Notes under the pieces: generated by a model
The model's database searches: none
Seen by the model: the letters and a program-made list of their open reading frames with translations, nothing else
Told to the model about the DNA's origin: nothing
Shown here: positions 17,049 to 26,236 of the stretch, in pieces
Layout: each line of letters starts with the position of its first letter
Numbering within the stretch: the first letter of the stretch is position 1
Source: Dinoroseobacter sp039192165
Lineage (GTDB): Bacteria > Pseudomonadota > Alphaproteobacteria > Rhodobacterales > Rhodobacteraceae
DNA length: 64,000 nucleotides
Assembly (NCBI GenBank): GCA_039192165.1
Contig: JBCCXD010000009.1
Coordinates: 1 to 64,000, forward strand
Direction: 5' to 3'
Translations under genes and position numbers: made by a program

Positions 17049-17722
17049 CGCGCAGTCTTCCAAGCAAAAGCGTGCCGTGCTGTCAGCGCCAGCAGGCTTT
17101 TGAAGCCAAGCGAGAGCCCGATATAAATCGCCGTCAGCGCGATAAACACTTCGAAAGAGCGGAAGGTTCGGCTGTCGATGAACAGGCCGGCCTGTGTCAG
17201 ATCGTTGACACCGATCTCCGAGATGACGCCGGTTGTCAGAAAGAGGAAGATGAACTGCGAGCTGAGCGAGGGGAAGGTCTGGGCGACCGCTTGCGGCAGG
17301 GTAACTTTGAAAAAGATCGCGACGGGTTTCAGCCCCAATGCGCGCGCGGCTTCGATCTGGCCTGATCCGACGCCCAGGTAACCCGCGCGTAGAATTTCTG
17401 CAAAGTATCCGGAAAAATTCAGCGTCAGGGCAAGAATCGCATGCCCCCAGAACGGCCACTGATACCCGAGCAGAAGCGGCAGGCCGAATGCCACAAAGAA
17501 AAGCTGGACGATCAGCGGGGTATTCCGGATGAACTCGACGTACGCCGTCGAGATCTGCGCGACGATCGGCACCCGTCCATAGCGAGCCGCAGACAAGCCC
17601 AATGCGAGTAGAAATCCGAGGCAGCCGGAAAGGACCGTCAGGCTTGCGCTCATGAGCGCGCCTTCTGCGAGAAGCCAAAGATACTCAGGTGAGCGTGTGA
17701 TCTCGAAAAATCGCAAGTCCAT
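17045..17722 (-). CDS. Amino-acid ABC transporter permease (first)
   Basis: 225 aa. Multi-spanning inner-membrane protein of the same subfamily as its downstream partner. The EAA loop is EAARALGLKPVAIFFKVTLPQA, and FIRNTPLIVQLFF is the typical second-helix motif. The two permeases probably form a heterodimer. It is the first gene of the operon. The 282 bp upstream contain a candidate small RNA on the same strand. Confidence 0.92.
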   Translation of the reverse strand: MDLRFFEITRSPEYLWLLAEGALMSASLTVLSGCLGFLLALGLSAARYGRVPIVAQISTAYVEFIRNTPLIVQLFFVAFGLPLLLGYQWPFWGHAILALTLNFSGYFAEILRAGYLGVGSGQIEAARALGLKPVAIFFKVTLPQAVAQTFPSLSSQFIFLFLTTGVISEIGVNDLTQAGLFIDSRTFRSFEVFIALTAIYIGLSLGFKSLLALTARHAFAWKTAR

Positions 17723-17846
17723 TCCGCAACCATCGCCGTCGAGACCGACGCGATGCCAGAAGATTCACTTGTGACCGTGAAACAAACTCTCTTGCACGGG
17801 CAAGGCGCTCAAAAGATGTGCGTTTTTCGAATGCTGCCAAGTCTGG

Positions 17847-17875
17847 ACAAAAAAGCGCCGGGCGTGAAGCCCGGC
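17847..17875 (-). terminator. Intrinsic terminator, minus strand
   Basis: 7-bp stem GCCGGGC/GCCCGGC (17857-17863 and 17869-17875) with a GTGAA/TTCAC loop. On the minus strand it is followed by GCTTTTTTG. It lies 130 bp past the response-regulator stop and ends the candidate sRNA. Confidence 0.75.
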
Positions 17876-17940
17876 AAGTCCAACAGGGAGGTTGCCGTGT
17901 CATCAATCCCGTCACGGCGTTGGGATATCTTATAATTGCA
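17847..17940 (-). ncRNA. Candidate small RNA with anti-Shine-Dalgarno loop
   Basis: Read on the minus strand, about 95 nt form three consecutive hairpins. H1 has arms GCCGTG/CACGGC (17913-17918 and 17894-17899). H2 is CAAC-CTCCCT-GTTG (17894-17881), so a CUCCCU anti-Shine-Dalgarno hexamer sits in the loop; H1 and H2 share one base. H3 is a GC-rich intrinsic terminator at 17857-17875 followed by CGCTTTTTT. A possible promoter is TTGGGA (17962-17967), a 16-bp spacer and TAATAT (17940-17945). Alphaproteobacterial sRNAs with C/U-rich loops that mask ribosome sites have the same look. An alternative is a 3' UTR of the response-regulator mRNA, whose stop is at 18005. Confidence 0.45.
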
Positions 17941-18004
17941 TATTACAGAGGCTGTTTTGCGTCCCAAATGAGACTTTCCGACACGGTTTGCGCTATCGTG
18001 GCAT

Positions 18005-18691
18005 TTATGCAACCAGCCGATAGCCTCCACTTTCGGTCACCAGAATGCGCGCATTTGACGGATCTGGCTCTATTTTCTGGCGTAAACGGTAGATATGCGT
18101 CTCCAGCGTGTGGGTGGTAACACCAGCATTGTAGCCCCAAACCTCATGCAGCAGAACGTCGCGGGCTACGACGCCATCTGTTGCACGATAAAGGAATTTG
18201 AGGATGTTTGTTTCCTTTTCGGTCAAACGAATCTTCCGGTCATCCTCAGTTTCGAGCATTTTCATCGCTGGTTTGAACGTATAGGGCCCAAGCTGGAACA
18301 CCGCGTCTTCCGACTGCTCATGCTGACGTAACTGCGCGCGAATCCGGGCCAGAAGGACCGGCAGTTTGAAAGGTTTTGTTACATAGTCATTCGCGCCGGC
18401 GTCGAGACCCAGAATGGTGTCCGCGTCGCTATCATGGCCCGTCAGCATTAGCACCGGGCATTTTACCCCCTGCTTGCGCATCAAACGACAAAGCTCGCGT
18501 CCATCGGTATCGGGCAGACCTACATCCAGAATGACGAGATCATAGATGCCGGCTTTGGCTTTCTCCATGGCCTCAGAGCCAGATCCGGCTTCGAACACGT
18601 CGAAGTCTTCGGTCATCACAAGCTGCTCGGACAGCGCTTCGCGCAGGTCTTCGTCATCGTCCACAAGCAGGATTTTTCTCAGCGTTGCCAT
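18005..18691 (-). CDS. OmpR/PhoB-family response regulator
   Basis: 228 aa from the ATG at 18691 (MATLRKILLVDDDEDL). The receiver domain spans residues 1-120 with acidic pocket DDD at 11-13, phospho-acceptor Asp56 (LVILDVGLPD), Thr in LMLTGHD and Lys in YVTKPF. The C-terminal winged helix shows LTEKETNILKFLYR and a recognition helix THTLETHIYRLRQKI. No histidine kinase is adjacent, so it is an orphan by position. The CenR envelope regulator of Caulobacter/Rhodobacter is one candidate identity, which I cannot confirm from sequence alone. It diverges from ribA. Confidence 0.93.
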   Translation of the reverse strand: MATLRKILLVDDDEDLREALSEQLVMTEDFDVFEAGSGSEAMEKAKAGIYDLVILDVGLPDTDGRELCRLMRKQGVKCPVLMLTGHDSDADTILGLDAGANDYVTKPFKLPVLLARIRAQLRQHEQSEDAVFQLGPYTFKPAMKMLETEDDRKIRLTEKETNILKFLYRATDGVVARDVLLHEVWGYNAGVTTHTLETHIYRLRQKIEPDPSNARILVTESGGYRLVA

Positions 18692-18851
18692 GGGGTCCTC
18701 CGGTTTTCTTGATTTAGAGATGCGAGCGGAGCAGGTCTCAAGCAAGGTTTCGCAACCGAAACTCACGGGCACGTGTCAGAACGCCGGGATATGTTTCAAT
18801 TTCGCGCCCTCCGGGCTATGGGGAAAGCCCAAGATGTTACAAGGTCGGTCC

Positions 18852-19937
18852 ATGTCGCTGCGTCCTGATCCGGTTGAAAAGCTCGCCCGCGCCCGCGCAG
18901 ACCTGCGCATGGGTCTGCCGGTCGTGCTGATTAGCAATGGGCGCGCTGCGCTGGCGCTAGCGACAGAAACCCTTGCGCCCGCGCGGTTCTCCGAATTCCG
19001 TGAGTTGAAGGCGCCTTTGACACTTGCGATCACCGTGCGACGGGCCGAAACGCTTAAAGCAACTGCTTATGATGGGGACCTGGCCCGTATTGCCGTGCCT
19101 AGCGATGTCGACTGCTCGTGGGTGCGAGCCGTTTCCGATCCCAAAGACGACCTGGGTACTCCTATGAAAGGTCCGTTTCGAATGGCGCGCGGTGGTGACG
19201 TGCGACTTGAGAGGGCCGCGCTGCAGCTCTCGAAGGATGCGCGACTGCTCCCGGCTGCGCTGGTTTGCGATGTGCATTTGGGCTTTGCCGAAGCGCACGA
19301 CCTGACCAACCTTAACATCGATCAAATCGCCGAGCTTCTCGGACACGCAGCGCCGTTGCACCCTGTGGTCGCAGCCCGCGTGCCTTTGTCAGTGTCTGAG
19401 GCGGGCCGCGTGCATGTCTTCCGTCCAGAAGACGGGGGCGAGGAGCATTACGCGGTCGAAATCGGGAACCCCCGGCGGGATGCCCCTGTTCTGACCCGTC
19501 TGCACTCTGCATGTTTTACGGGCGATCTGATGGGAAGTTTGAAATGCGACTGCGGTCCGCAGTTGCGTGGTGCGCTGGCGCAGATGGGAGATCAAGGCGC
19601 AGGAGTTCTGCTCTATCTTAATCAGGAGGGTCGCGGTATTGGCCTCGCCAACAAGATGCGCGCCTACGCGCTCCAGGATCTGGGGTTCGATACCGTTGAG
19701 GCGAACCATCGCCTTGGGTTCGAAGATGACGAACGCGATTTCCGGATCGGCGCGGAAATTCTGCGCAGCCTCGGGTTTTCAAGCGTTCGTTTGATGACGA
19801 ACAACCCCGCAAAGGTTGCGATGATGGAAAGTTGCAGCATCTCGGTAACGGAGCGGGTGCCGCTCAAGGTTGGCAGAACAGCTCAAAACGCGGCCTATCT
19901 TGACACCAAAGCTTCGAAGTCCGGGCACCTGCTGTGA
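18852..19937 (+). CDS. ribA: GTP cyclohydrolase II
   Basis: 361 aa from the ATG at 18852; an in-frame ATG at 18834 is possible. The catalytic half from about residue 170 has the zinc-binding motif HSACFTGDLMGSLKCDCG, GVLLYLNQEGRGIGL and LGFDTVEANHRLGF. It opens GTP to the diaminopyrimidine that starts riboflavin synthesis. The N-terminal 160 residues are an extension that is not a recognisable DHBP synthase (RibB) domain; this long form recurs in the family. The last codon region overlaps the next gene by 4 bp (GTGA). Confidence 0.93.
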   Translation: MSLRPDPVEKLARARADLRMGLPVVLISNGRAALALATETLAPARFSEFRELKAPLTLAITVRRAETLKATAYDGDLARIAVPSDVDCSWVRAVSDPKDDLGTPMKGPFRMARGGDVRLERAALQLSKDARLLPAALVCDVHLGFAEAHDLTNLNIDQIAELLGHAAPLHPVVAARVPLSVSEAGRVHVFRPEDGGEEHYAVEIGNPRRDAPVLTRLHSACFTGDLMGSLKCDCGPQLRGALAQMGDQGAGVLLYLNQEGRGIGLANKMRAYALQDLGFDTVEANHRLGFEDDERDFRIGAEILRSLGFSSVRLMTNNPAKVAMMESCSISVTERVPLKVGRTAQNAAYLDTKASKSGHLL

Positions 19938-20431
19938 ATGCGCGAGACCTGATCCTGAGTCCGCAAGGTCTTTGGTTTCAGAACACGCGGCTGCCCTGCA
20001 CGATCGGTCGCGGAGGGATCCTGGCCGACAAACGCGAAGGCGACGGCGCGACGCCTGTGGGAGCCCACCGGCTTATTGGAATGCTCTACCGCCCCGACCG
20101 AATGGCGCGCCCGGCCGACTGGGCTCTTCCCATACACCCGCGGGATGGCTGGTCTGATGATCCGCAGGATGAAGACTATAATCTCATGATCTCGCGCCCG
20201 CATTCCTACAGTCATGAGCGACTCTGGCGGGCCGATCCGCTGTATGATTTGATCATTCTGACCGACTGGAACTGGCCCCGCGCCGCGCGCGGCGCAGGAT
20301 CAGCGATCTTCCTGCATCGCTGGCGCGGACCAGGTCGGCCAACGGAAGGTTGTGTTGCGCTCGCGCCCGAGGTGCTGCGCTGGTTGGCCCCGCGTATCCG
20401 CCTCTCGACGCGGTTGATCGTTCGGAACTGA
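19934..20431 (+). CDS. L,D-transpeptidase family protein (YkuD domain)
   Basis: 165 aa from a GTG at 19934 that overlaps the ribA stop. The YkuD signature is His128 in FLHRWRGPGRPTEGCVAL and the nucleophile Cys140 in TEGC, replacing the more common SxGC. YkuD enzymes make or exchange 3-3 peptidoglycan cross-links or attach lipoproteins. I see no signal peptide or membrane segment, unusual for a periplasmic enzyme. It belongs to the compact cytoplasmic-looking L,D-transpeptidase-like family common in Rhodobacteraceae, with an uncertain substrate. Confidence 0.87.
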   Translation: MNARDLILSPQGLWFQNTRLPCTIGRGGILADKREGDGATPVGAHRLIGMLYRPDRMARPADWALPIHPRDGWSDDPQDEDYNLMISRPHSYSHERLWRADPLYDLIILTDWNWPRAARGAGSAIFLHRWRGPGRPTEGCVALAPEVLRWLAPRIRLSTRLIVRN

Positions 20432-20494
20432 TCTCGACTGGCGCCCATTGCGCGCATGCCCTAATCTGCGCCGAGTTTGGGTAGGGGAAACCAG

Positions 20495-21283
20495 ATGGCG
20501 CTGACCATAGCCACGTGGAATATCAACTCGGTGCGCCTACGCGCTGGCCTTGTCGCGAAGCTGCTCACGAGCGAAGCGCCAGATGTTCTATGCCTCCAGG
20601 AATGCAAAAGCCCGGTGGATAAGATCCCTACCGACGTGTTTTCAGAGCTGGGATATGGTCACATCGTTGCGCGTGGCCAGAAGGGCTATAACGGCGTCGC
20701 AATCCTGTCGCGCCTCCCGTTGCGCGACGCGGGCCACCGGGATTTTTGCGCCAAAGGAGATGCCCGCCACGTTGCAGCAACGCTGGAGAACGGCGTGACG
20801 ATTCACAACTACTATGTTCCGGCGGGCGGCGACGTGCCTGATCGCAAAGTGAATGACAAGTTTGGCCACAAGCTCGATTTCCTGACCGAAATGCGGGACT
20901 GGTTCCACGAAAGCACCCCTGAAAAGTCTATCCTTGTCGGGGATTTGAACATTGCTCCGCGCGAAGATGACGTCTGGTCGCACAAGCAGCTTCTGAAGGT
21001 GGTCAGCCACACCCCGATTGAGGTCGATCATCTGGCTGAAACCCAAGGCGCGGGAGGCTGGATCGATGTCACCCGCGCGGATATTCCCGAAGGACAGCTT
21101 TATTCCTGGTGGTCATACCGAGCAAAGGATTGGGACGCGGCCGATAAGGGCCGTCGCCTTGATCATATCTGGGCCAGCGGTGACATCGCGGCGGCGGGCC
21201 ATGGCTCCCGTATCCTGCGTGCGGCGCGAGGCTGGGACCAGCCCTCGGACCACGCACCCGTCTTTGCCACGTTTGATCTTTAA
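20495..21283 (+). CDS. xthA: Exodeoxyribonuclease III
   Basis: 262 aa from the ATG at 20495, with AGGGGAAA at 20483-20490. Base-excision repair AP endonuclease and 3' exonuclease. The Mg-binding and catalytic motifs are in order: MALTIATWNINSVRLR, LCLQECK, HNYYVPAGGD, LVGDLNIAPREDDVW and the terminal SDHAPVFATFDL (Asp-His pair). Length is normal for the family. Confidence 0.96.
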   Translation: MALTIATWNINSVRLRAGLVAKLLTSEAPDVLCLQECKSPVDKIPTDVFSELGYGHIVARGQKGYNGVAILSRLPLRDAGHRDFCAKGDARHVAATLENGVTIHNYYVPAGGDVPDRKVNDKFGHKLDFLTEMRDWFHESTPEKSILVGDLNIAPREDDVWSHKQLLKVVSHTPIEVDHLAETQGAGGWIDVTRADIPEGQLYSWWSYRAKDWDAADKGRRLDHIWASGDIAAAGHGSRILRAARGWDQPSDHAPVFATFDL

Positions 21284-21560
21284 GCCCAGTTTGCTCTGGC
21301 CCATCTGCGTAATTCGGGATGCATACCGCGGTCACGCTTAATTTTGACGTCACGTGTTGTGACCGAAGCTTCCCTCCCGGTTCCTCCAAAATTCTTTCTC
21401 TCAGCGCGGCTCGCGTGCGCAGAGCAGGTGTTGCCTTCGGCGATCTAACCTGCGGTTCAGGGCTTCAGCGCGTCTCCGTTTTCGGCAATCAGTAGAAAGC
21501 CTCTTGGTAATCGGTCGGTAAAAATACATATACAGCTCAAGAATGACCTACGAGGAAGCT

Positions 21561-22484
21561 ATGTTGGAATTTGGACAAGCCGAAGGTACCGCGCCCGCAG
21601 CCGATCTTATCAAGGACAGCACAGAAGCGACCTTTATGGCGGATGTCATCGATGCCAGCCAGGACGTGCCTGTAATTGTCGATTTCTGGGCCACCTGGTG
21701 CGGTCCGTGCAAAACACTCGGGCCGATGCTCGAAGACGCGGTGAAGGCTGCCAAGGGCAAGGTTCGCATGGTGAAGGTTGATGTGGACCAAGAACAGCGC
21801 TTGGCCGGTGCGCTGGCGCAACAAGGTCTGCCACTGCAATCCATTCCAACTGTTGTGGCATTTCACCAGGGTCGTCCCGTCGATATGTTTCAGGGCGCTG
21901 TGCCGCAAAGCCAGATCACCGAGTTCATCAATAAGCTTGCAGCGTTGTCGGGCGATGACGGATTGAGCGAAGCGGTCGAGGCCGCAGAGGCCATGCTGGC
22001 CGAAGGGGCCGCAGTCGATGCAGCACAGACCTTCGCCGCCATCCTTGGAGAGGAGCCGGCCAACGCGGCCGCGTTCGGCGGGCTTGTCAGGTCTCATTTG
22101 GCGATGGGCGAGACAGATCAGGCGCAGGCATTGCTGGGCAGCGTTCCGGACGAGATTGCTGCAGCCCCTGAAGTCGAAGCGGCCCGCGCACAGCTTGAGC
22201 TGGCGCGTCAAGCGGCCGATGCGGGTCCCGTGGCGGAACTGCGTGCGCAGGTCGAGGCGGACCCGACCAACAACCAGGCGCGTTTCGACCTTGCTCAGGC
22301 ACTTCATGCCGATGGAAATGTGGAAGACGCTGTTGCCGAGCTCTTGGAGTTGTTTCGCCGGGACCGGGAGTGGAATGAGGGTGCCGCCAAGGGGCAGCTG
22401 TTTACGATTTTCGAGGCTTTGAAGCCCGAAGACCCAATTGCTTTGAACGGCCGGCGGAAGCTATCCTCCATGATCTTTGCCTGA
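21561..22484 (+). CDS. Thioredoxin-fold co-chaperone, YbbN/CnoX type
   Basis: 307 aa from the ATG at 21561, chosen over one 18 bp earlier because GAGGAA at 21552-21557 serves the later start. The N-terminal thioredoxin domain (residues 20-125) has an intact CGPC at 47-50 (FWATWCGPCKTL) and cis-Pro in SIPTVVAF. The C-terminal half is Ala/Glu-rich helical repeats of TPR type, as in YbbN (CnoX), which binds unfolded proteins and passes them to chaperones under oxidative stress. E. coli YbbN lacks the second Cys; this one keeps both, so it may also be redox-active. Confidence 0.88.
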   Translation: MLEFGQAEGTAPAADLIKDSTEATFMADVIDASQDVPVIVDFWATWCGPCKTLGPMLEDAVKAAKGKVRMVKVDVDQEQRLAGALAQQGLPLQSIPTVVAFHQGRPVDMFQGAVPQSQITEFINKLAALSGDDGLSEAVEAAEAMLAEGAAVDAAQTFAAILGEEPANAAAFGGLVRSHLAMGETDQAQALLGSVPDEIAAAPEVEAARAQLELARQAADAGPVAELRAQVEADPTNNQARFDLAQALHADGNVEDAVAELLELFRRDREWNEGAAKGQLFTIFEALKPEDPIALNGRRKLSSMIFA

Positions 22485-22511
22485 TACTCCGAACGGGCTA
22501 GCTACACCCTT

Positions 22512-23159
22512 ATGAAGTTTGCCGCCGCTGATCTTCCCGGAACGATCCCGGTGTTCCCTTTGCCCGGCGCGTTGTTGCTCCCCCGCGCGCGCCTGCCGCT
22601 GCACATATTCGAGCCGCGGTATCTTGCGATGCTGGACGACGCCCTGAAAACCTCGCACCGGCTTATTGGTATGGTGCAGCCGCGCGACGTGCCCGGCAGC
22701 GCAGATCGGCGCTTGCATGCCATTGGCTGCGCCGGTCGTCTCACGGCGTTCTCTGAAACCGAAGACGGACGCTACATGATCACACTATCCGGCGTTTCCC
22801 GCTATCGGATCACGCGTGAGGTCGCCGGCTTCACCCCCTATCTTAAGGCGGATGTGGACTGGGAGGGATTTGATCGCGACCAGGGTTCGACTGAAAAGGA
22901 CCCGGGTTTCGACCGCGAACGATTTCTGGCGCTGTTGAAGCGCTATTTTGAGGCGCAGGAAATGCGTACCGACTGGGATAGCCTCAACGAGGCTGAGGAC
23001 GAGCTGCTGATTAACTCGCTGTCTATGCTGTGCCCGTTTGAGCCGGAAGACAAACAGGCCCTTTTGGAAGCCCCATCTCTTTCAACCCGCCGCGAAACAC
23101 TCGTGACGCTGATTGAATTTGCTCTCAGGGGCGGGGCAAACGAAGAGCTTTTGCAATGA
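22512..23159 (+). CDS. LON N-terminal (substrate-binding) domain protein
   Basis: 215 aa. It consists only of the LON substrate-binding domain: IPVFPLPGALLLPRARLPLHIFEPRY at the N-terminus (residues 13-38), RLIGMVQPR, IGCAGRLTAFSETEDGRY and a helical tail. No ATPase or protease domain follows. Such stand-alone LON-N proteins are widespread; their role (adaptor or chaperone-like) is not established. It shares a likely transcript with the YbbN-like gene upstream (27-bp gap) and overlaps trm112 by 4 bp. Confidence 0.92.
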   Translation: MKFAAADLPGTIPVFPLPGALLLPRARLPLHIFEPRYLAMLDDALKTSHRLIGMVQPRDVPGSADRRLHAIGCAGRLTAFSETEDGRYMITLSGVSRYRITREVAGFTPYLKADVDWEGFDRDQGSTEKDPGFDRERFLALLKRYFEAQEMRTDWDSLNEAEDELLINSLSMLCPFEPEDKQALLEAPSLSTRRETLVTLIEFALRGGANEELLQ

Positions 23160-23356
23160 TCGACGATCCAGCGGAGCCGGACACCCAAACTATCGATCGC
23201 CGCATGCTTGAAGCGCTGATTTGCCCGCTGACGCATGCGCAGCTGAGTTACAACGCGGAAACCAACGAGCTGATCTCAAGAGCGGCCAGCCTGGCCTACC
23301 CGATCCGCAACGGTATTCCGATAATGATCGCGGACGAGGCGCGCAATATCGAGTGA
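23156..23356 (+). CDS. Trm112 family protein
   Basis: 66 aa. Small zinc-ribbon-type family whose eukaryotic member Trm112 activates methyltransferases. Visible signature: RRMLEALICPLTHAQLSYN, then ELISRAASLAYPIRNGIPIM. Only one Cys is present, so the zinc site is degenerate, as in many bacterial members. The start overlaps the LON-N stop (ATGA). The three-gene order thioredoxin-like, LON-N, Trm112 is typical of alphaproteobacteria. Confidence 0.9.
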   Translation: MIDDPAEPDTQTIDRRMLEALICPLTHAQLSYNAETNELISRAASLAYPIRNGIPIMIADEARNIE

Positions 23357-23456
23357 GCCGCCTCGCTGTTGCGTTAGTCAGTTGAAATGGCGGCCAAGCT
23401 TCAGTTTCGATGCACAATCCAACTCGTGCGCAAGCGCTCAGAGCCAGGGCAGTAGA

Positions 23457-24683
23457 CTAAAGCGGCCGTCCTTGGAGCAATCTTGGCACATCGCCTGTCA
23501 GGCCAGCCGCTTCGCGGATAAAACGACGTCGGGCGCCTGGCAGCGCATTCAAGATGCCCATACCGATATCCCGGCCCGTTCGAAGCAGTGGGTTGTCGTT
23601 GGAAAAGAGCCGATTGAAAGCATCAGTGGCGACCGCCAGACTTGCAGTGTCAAACCGGCGCCAGCGGCCATAGCGCTCAAGCACATCGATTGCGGCAAAA
23701 TCTTCCCCACGGCGGGCCGCGTCGCTAAGCACTTCAGCCAGCGCGCCGACATCCCGCAGCCCAAGATTGAGCCCTTGGCCGGCAATCGGGTGGATCCCAT
23801 GCGCGGCATCGCCTACCAGCGCAAGGCGGGGCGCAACAAGAGCATTGGCGATGGTCAGGTTGAGCGGATAGGTGAACCTTTCGCCGGCGAGGCTGATATC
23901 GCCCAGAAAGTCGCCGAAGGCAGGGCGTAGCGCCTCCAGATACCCTTCATCGTCCCGTGCTGCGATCCGTTGCGCCGTCTCTGTCCGTTCAGACCATACG
24001 ATTGACGAACGGTTGCCCGGAAGTGGAAGGATCGCGAGCGGGCCGCCGGGCATAAAGAACTGATGCGCAATCCCGTTATGAGGTTTTTCATGCGCGATTG
24101 CTGAAACCAGCGCTGTTTGACCGTAGCTCCAGCCGGTTCTCTTGATCCCTGCACGCATCGCCGTTCCGCTGGCACGCCCATCGCATCCAACCAGCAGCCG
24201 CCCGCGCAAGCCTGCCCCGTCTTCAAGCCGAAGGGTAACACCCTTTGTCCCTATCTCCTGCGCGACGACAGTGCGTTCGGGCAAGTGGGTGACTTCAGAT
24301 GCGGCTTCCATACCGTCAAGGAGCCTTCGGCGCAGAAACCGGTCTTCCAACATATAGCCCATCGGGCCTTCTTCGATTTCGGCATGATCAAAATGTAGCC
24401 CGAACGGGCTTGCGCCTTCGCCGGGTCGCCCGTCGCTAGCTTTGATCTCCAGCATGGGTTGGGCGTGATCTTCCACCGTCTCCCACAGGTCGAGCGCCAT
24501 CAGCATCTGCTGGGAGGCCAGTGCCAAAGCGTACGCACGTCCGTCAAACACATCGGATTGACGGGTTGCAGTGGGCTGTGCGTCGACAACGCAACTTGTC
24601 AGACCCGCTTGCGCAAGAGCAATGGACAAGACAGGTCCGTTAAGTCCGCCCCCCACGATCAGAACATCAGCGTCATACTTCAT
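23457..24683 (-). CDS. UbiH/UbiF/COQ6 family FAD monooxygenase
   Basis: 408 aa from the ATG at 24683 (MKYDADVLIVGGG). The FAD-binding motif is GGGLNGPVLSIAL, the central DG motif is LLVGCDGRASGTA, and the GD motif is LVGDAAHGIHPIAGQGLNLGLRD. These enzymes hydroxylate the ring of ubiquinone precursors. Which ring position this copy acts on cannot be told from sequence. It diverges from the amidase gene with a 99-bp gap. Confidence 0.92.
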   Translation of the reverse strand: MKYDADVLIVGGGLNGPVLSIALAQAGLTSCVVDAQPTATRQSDVFDGRAYALALASQQMLMALDLWETVEDHAQPMLEIKASDGRPGEGASPFGLHFDHAEIEEGPMGYMLEDRFLRRRLLDGMEAASEVTHLPERTVVAQEIGTKGVTLRLEDGAGLRGRLLVGCDGRASGTAMRAGIKRTGWSYGQTALVSAIAHEKPHNGIAHQFFMPGGPLAILPLPGNRSSIVWSERTETAQRIAARDDEGYLEALRPAFGDFLGDISLAGERFTYPLNLTIANALVAPRLALVGDAAHGIHPIAGQGLNLGLRDVGALAEVLSDAARRGEDFAAIDVLERYGRWRRFDTASLAVATDAFNRLFSNDNPLLRTGRDIGMGILNALPGARRRFIREAAGLTGDVPRLLQGRPL

Positions 24684-24782
24684 GGGGCTGAATATGGCTG
24701 CAGGACAGCGATTGTCCATCGCAGGCGCGCAGGTTAGCCTCGCGGCGAAACGTCCCGCAAATGGGTCGGACAGGGGGCAACA

Positions 24783-26111
24783 ATGACTGACTGGACACAG
24801 GCGCGCGCCGCAGATCTTGGACGTGGGATCGAGTCCGGACAGATCGATCCGGTCGCCCTGACCGAGGCGTTTCTGGCCGCCATAGGTTCAGCGGCACAGA
24901 GCGAAGACATCTATGCCAGGCTCACGCCCGAAAGGGCACTGGCAGAAGCCCGGGATGCGCGGGAGCGGGCCAAACTGTGTCTCAGGCGCGGGCCGCTCGA
25001 TGGCGTTCCAGTCAGCTGGAAGGACCTCTTCGATACAGCCGGTGTGGAGACCGAAGCCGGGACAGCATTGCTTGAGGGGAGGGTTCCGGCAGAGGACGCG
25101 GCTGTTTTGCAAAACGCCAGCGGTGCCGGGCTTGTATGCCTTGGTAAGACACATTTGTCCGAGCTTGCGTTCTCTGGACTTGGGCTAAATCCGATCACCG
25201 CGACGCCCCCCAACGTGCACGATCCCAGCTGGGTGCCCGGTGGGTCCTCGTCGGGGGCTGCGGCCTCGGTCGCGTTCGGTCTGGCTGCCGCTGGAATTGG
25301 ATCAGACACAGGGGGTTCGGTCCGAATACCGTCGGCCTGGAATGACCTGGTCGGCCTGAAGGCCACGCACGGCTTGCTGCCCAATGACGGGTCTGTTCCC
25401 CTGGCTTCCGCATTTGACACAGTTGGGCCGCTCTGCCGCACTGTTGAGGATGCCGGCCTTCTGCTGAGCGCGCTCGGCGCGACATCTGCGCCGGATTTGC
25501 GTGGTTCAGCGCTTGCCGGGGCGCGACTGGCCGTTCTGGAAACGGTAGCTTTTGACGATATTCGCGATGCCCCTGCGCGGGCATTCGAAACAGCTGTCCA
25601 ACGGCTTTCAGCGGCGGGGGCGGAGGTTTCTCGAATTGCAGCGCCAGAAGTGGCCGAAGCCCTGGCTCTGTCGGGGGTGCTTTTTGCGACCGAAGCCTAT
25701 GGCACCTGGGTGCATGTGATTGAAGCTACGCCGGACAAGATGTTTCCACCGATCCTCGAACGCTTTCGCGGAGGCAAGGATTTCGATGCCCCGACCTATG
25801 TCGCGGGCTGGCGGAAGCTCATGGATTTGCGTGCGCGCTGGGCGGACCGGGTCGCAGGTTTCGATGCGGTCTTGACCCCGTCGGCACCCATTTTGCCGCC
25901 CGACCGCCACCGCCTTCTTAGCGATGCCAACTACTACATGACCGAGAACCTGCTCGCATTGCGTAACACTCGGATCGGTAACCTCATGGGGCTTTGTGCG
26001 CTGAGCTTGCCGACTGGAGAGCCAGCCTGCGGGCTGCAGGTTCTGGCGCCCGCTTTTGCCGAGGCACGTCTGTTGCGCCTTGGCGTAGCCATGGAGCCGG
26101 TCCTGACCTGA
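24783..26111 (+). CDS. Amidase signature family enzyme
   Basis: 442 aa. The Ser-cisSer-Lys triad is complete: Lys80 (VSWKDLFDTAG), Ser155 (GGSSSGAAAS) and Ser179 (SDTGGSVR). The spacings (75 and 24 residues) equal those of fatty acid amide hydrolase. There is no GatA context (gatB/gatC absent), so it probably hydrolyses a small-molecule amide rather than acting on tRNA. Substrate unknown. Confidence 0.93.
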   Translation: MTDWTQARAADLGRGIESGQIDPVALTEAFLAAIGSAAQSEDIYARLTPERALAEARDARERAKLCLRRGPLDGVPVSWKDLFDTAGVETEAGTALLEGRVPAEDAAVLQNASGAGLVCLGKTHLSELAFSGLGLNPITATPPNVHDPSWVPGGSSSGAAASVAFGLAAAGIGSDTGGSVRIPSAWNDLVGLKATHGLLPNDGSVPLASAFDTVGPLCRTVEDAGLLLSALGATSAPDLRGSALAGARLAVLETVAFDDIRDAPARAFETAVQRLSAAGAEVSRIAAPEVAEALALSGVLFATEAYGTWVHVIEATPDKMFPPILERFRGGKDFDAPTYVAGWRKLMDLRARWADRVAGFDAVLTPSAPILPPDRHRLLSDANYYMTENLLALRNTRIGNLMGLCALSLPTGEPACGLQVLAPAFAEARLLRLGVAMEPVLT

Positions 26112-26236
26112 GACAGACGCCGCGTCCCGAAAGCCACAGCATTGTGAGGTATGTGGCATTTTTGTTGGACCCGCGCATGAGCACGCGATATTCTGCCGGT
26201 CAATAGGGGCAAAAGACCCCAAGACTTGAGGCAGTT

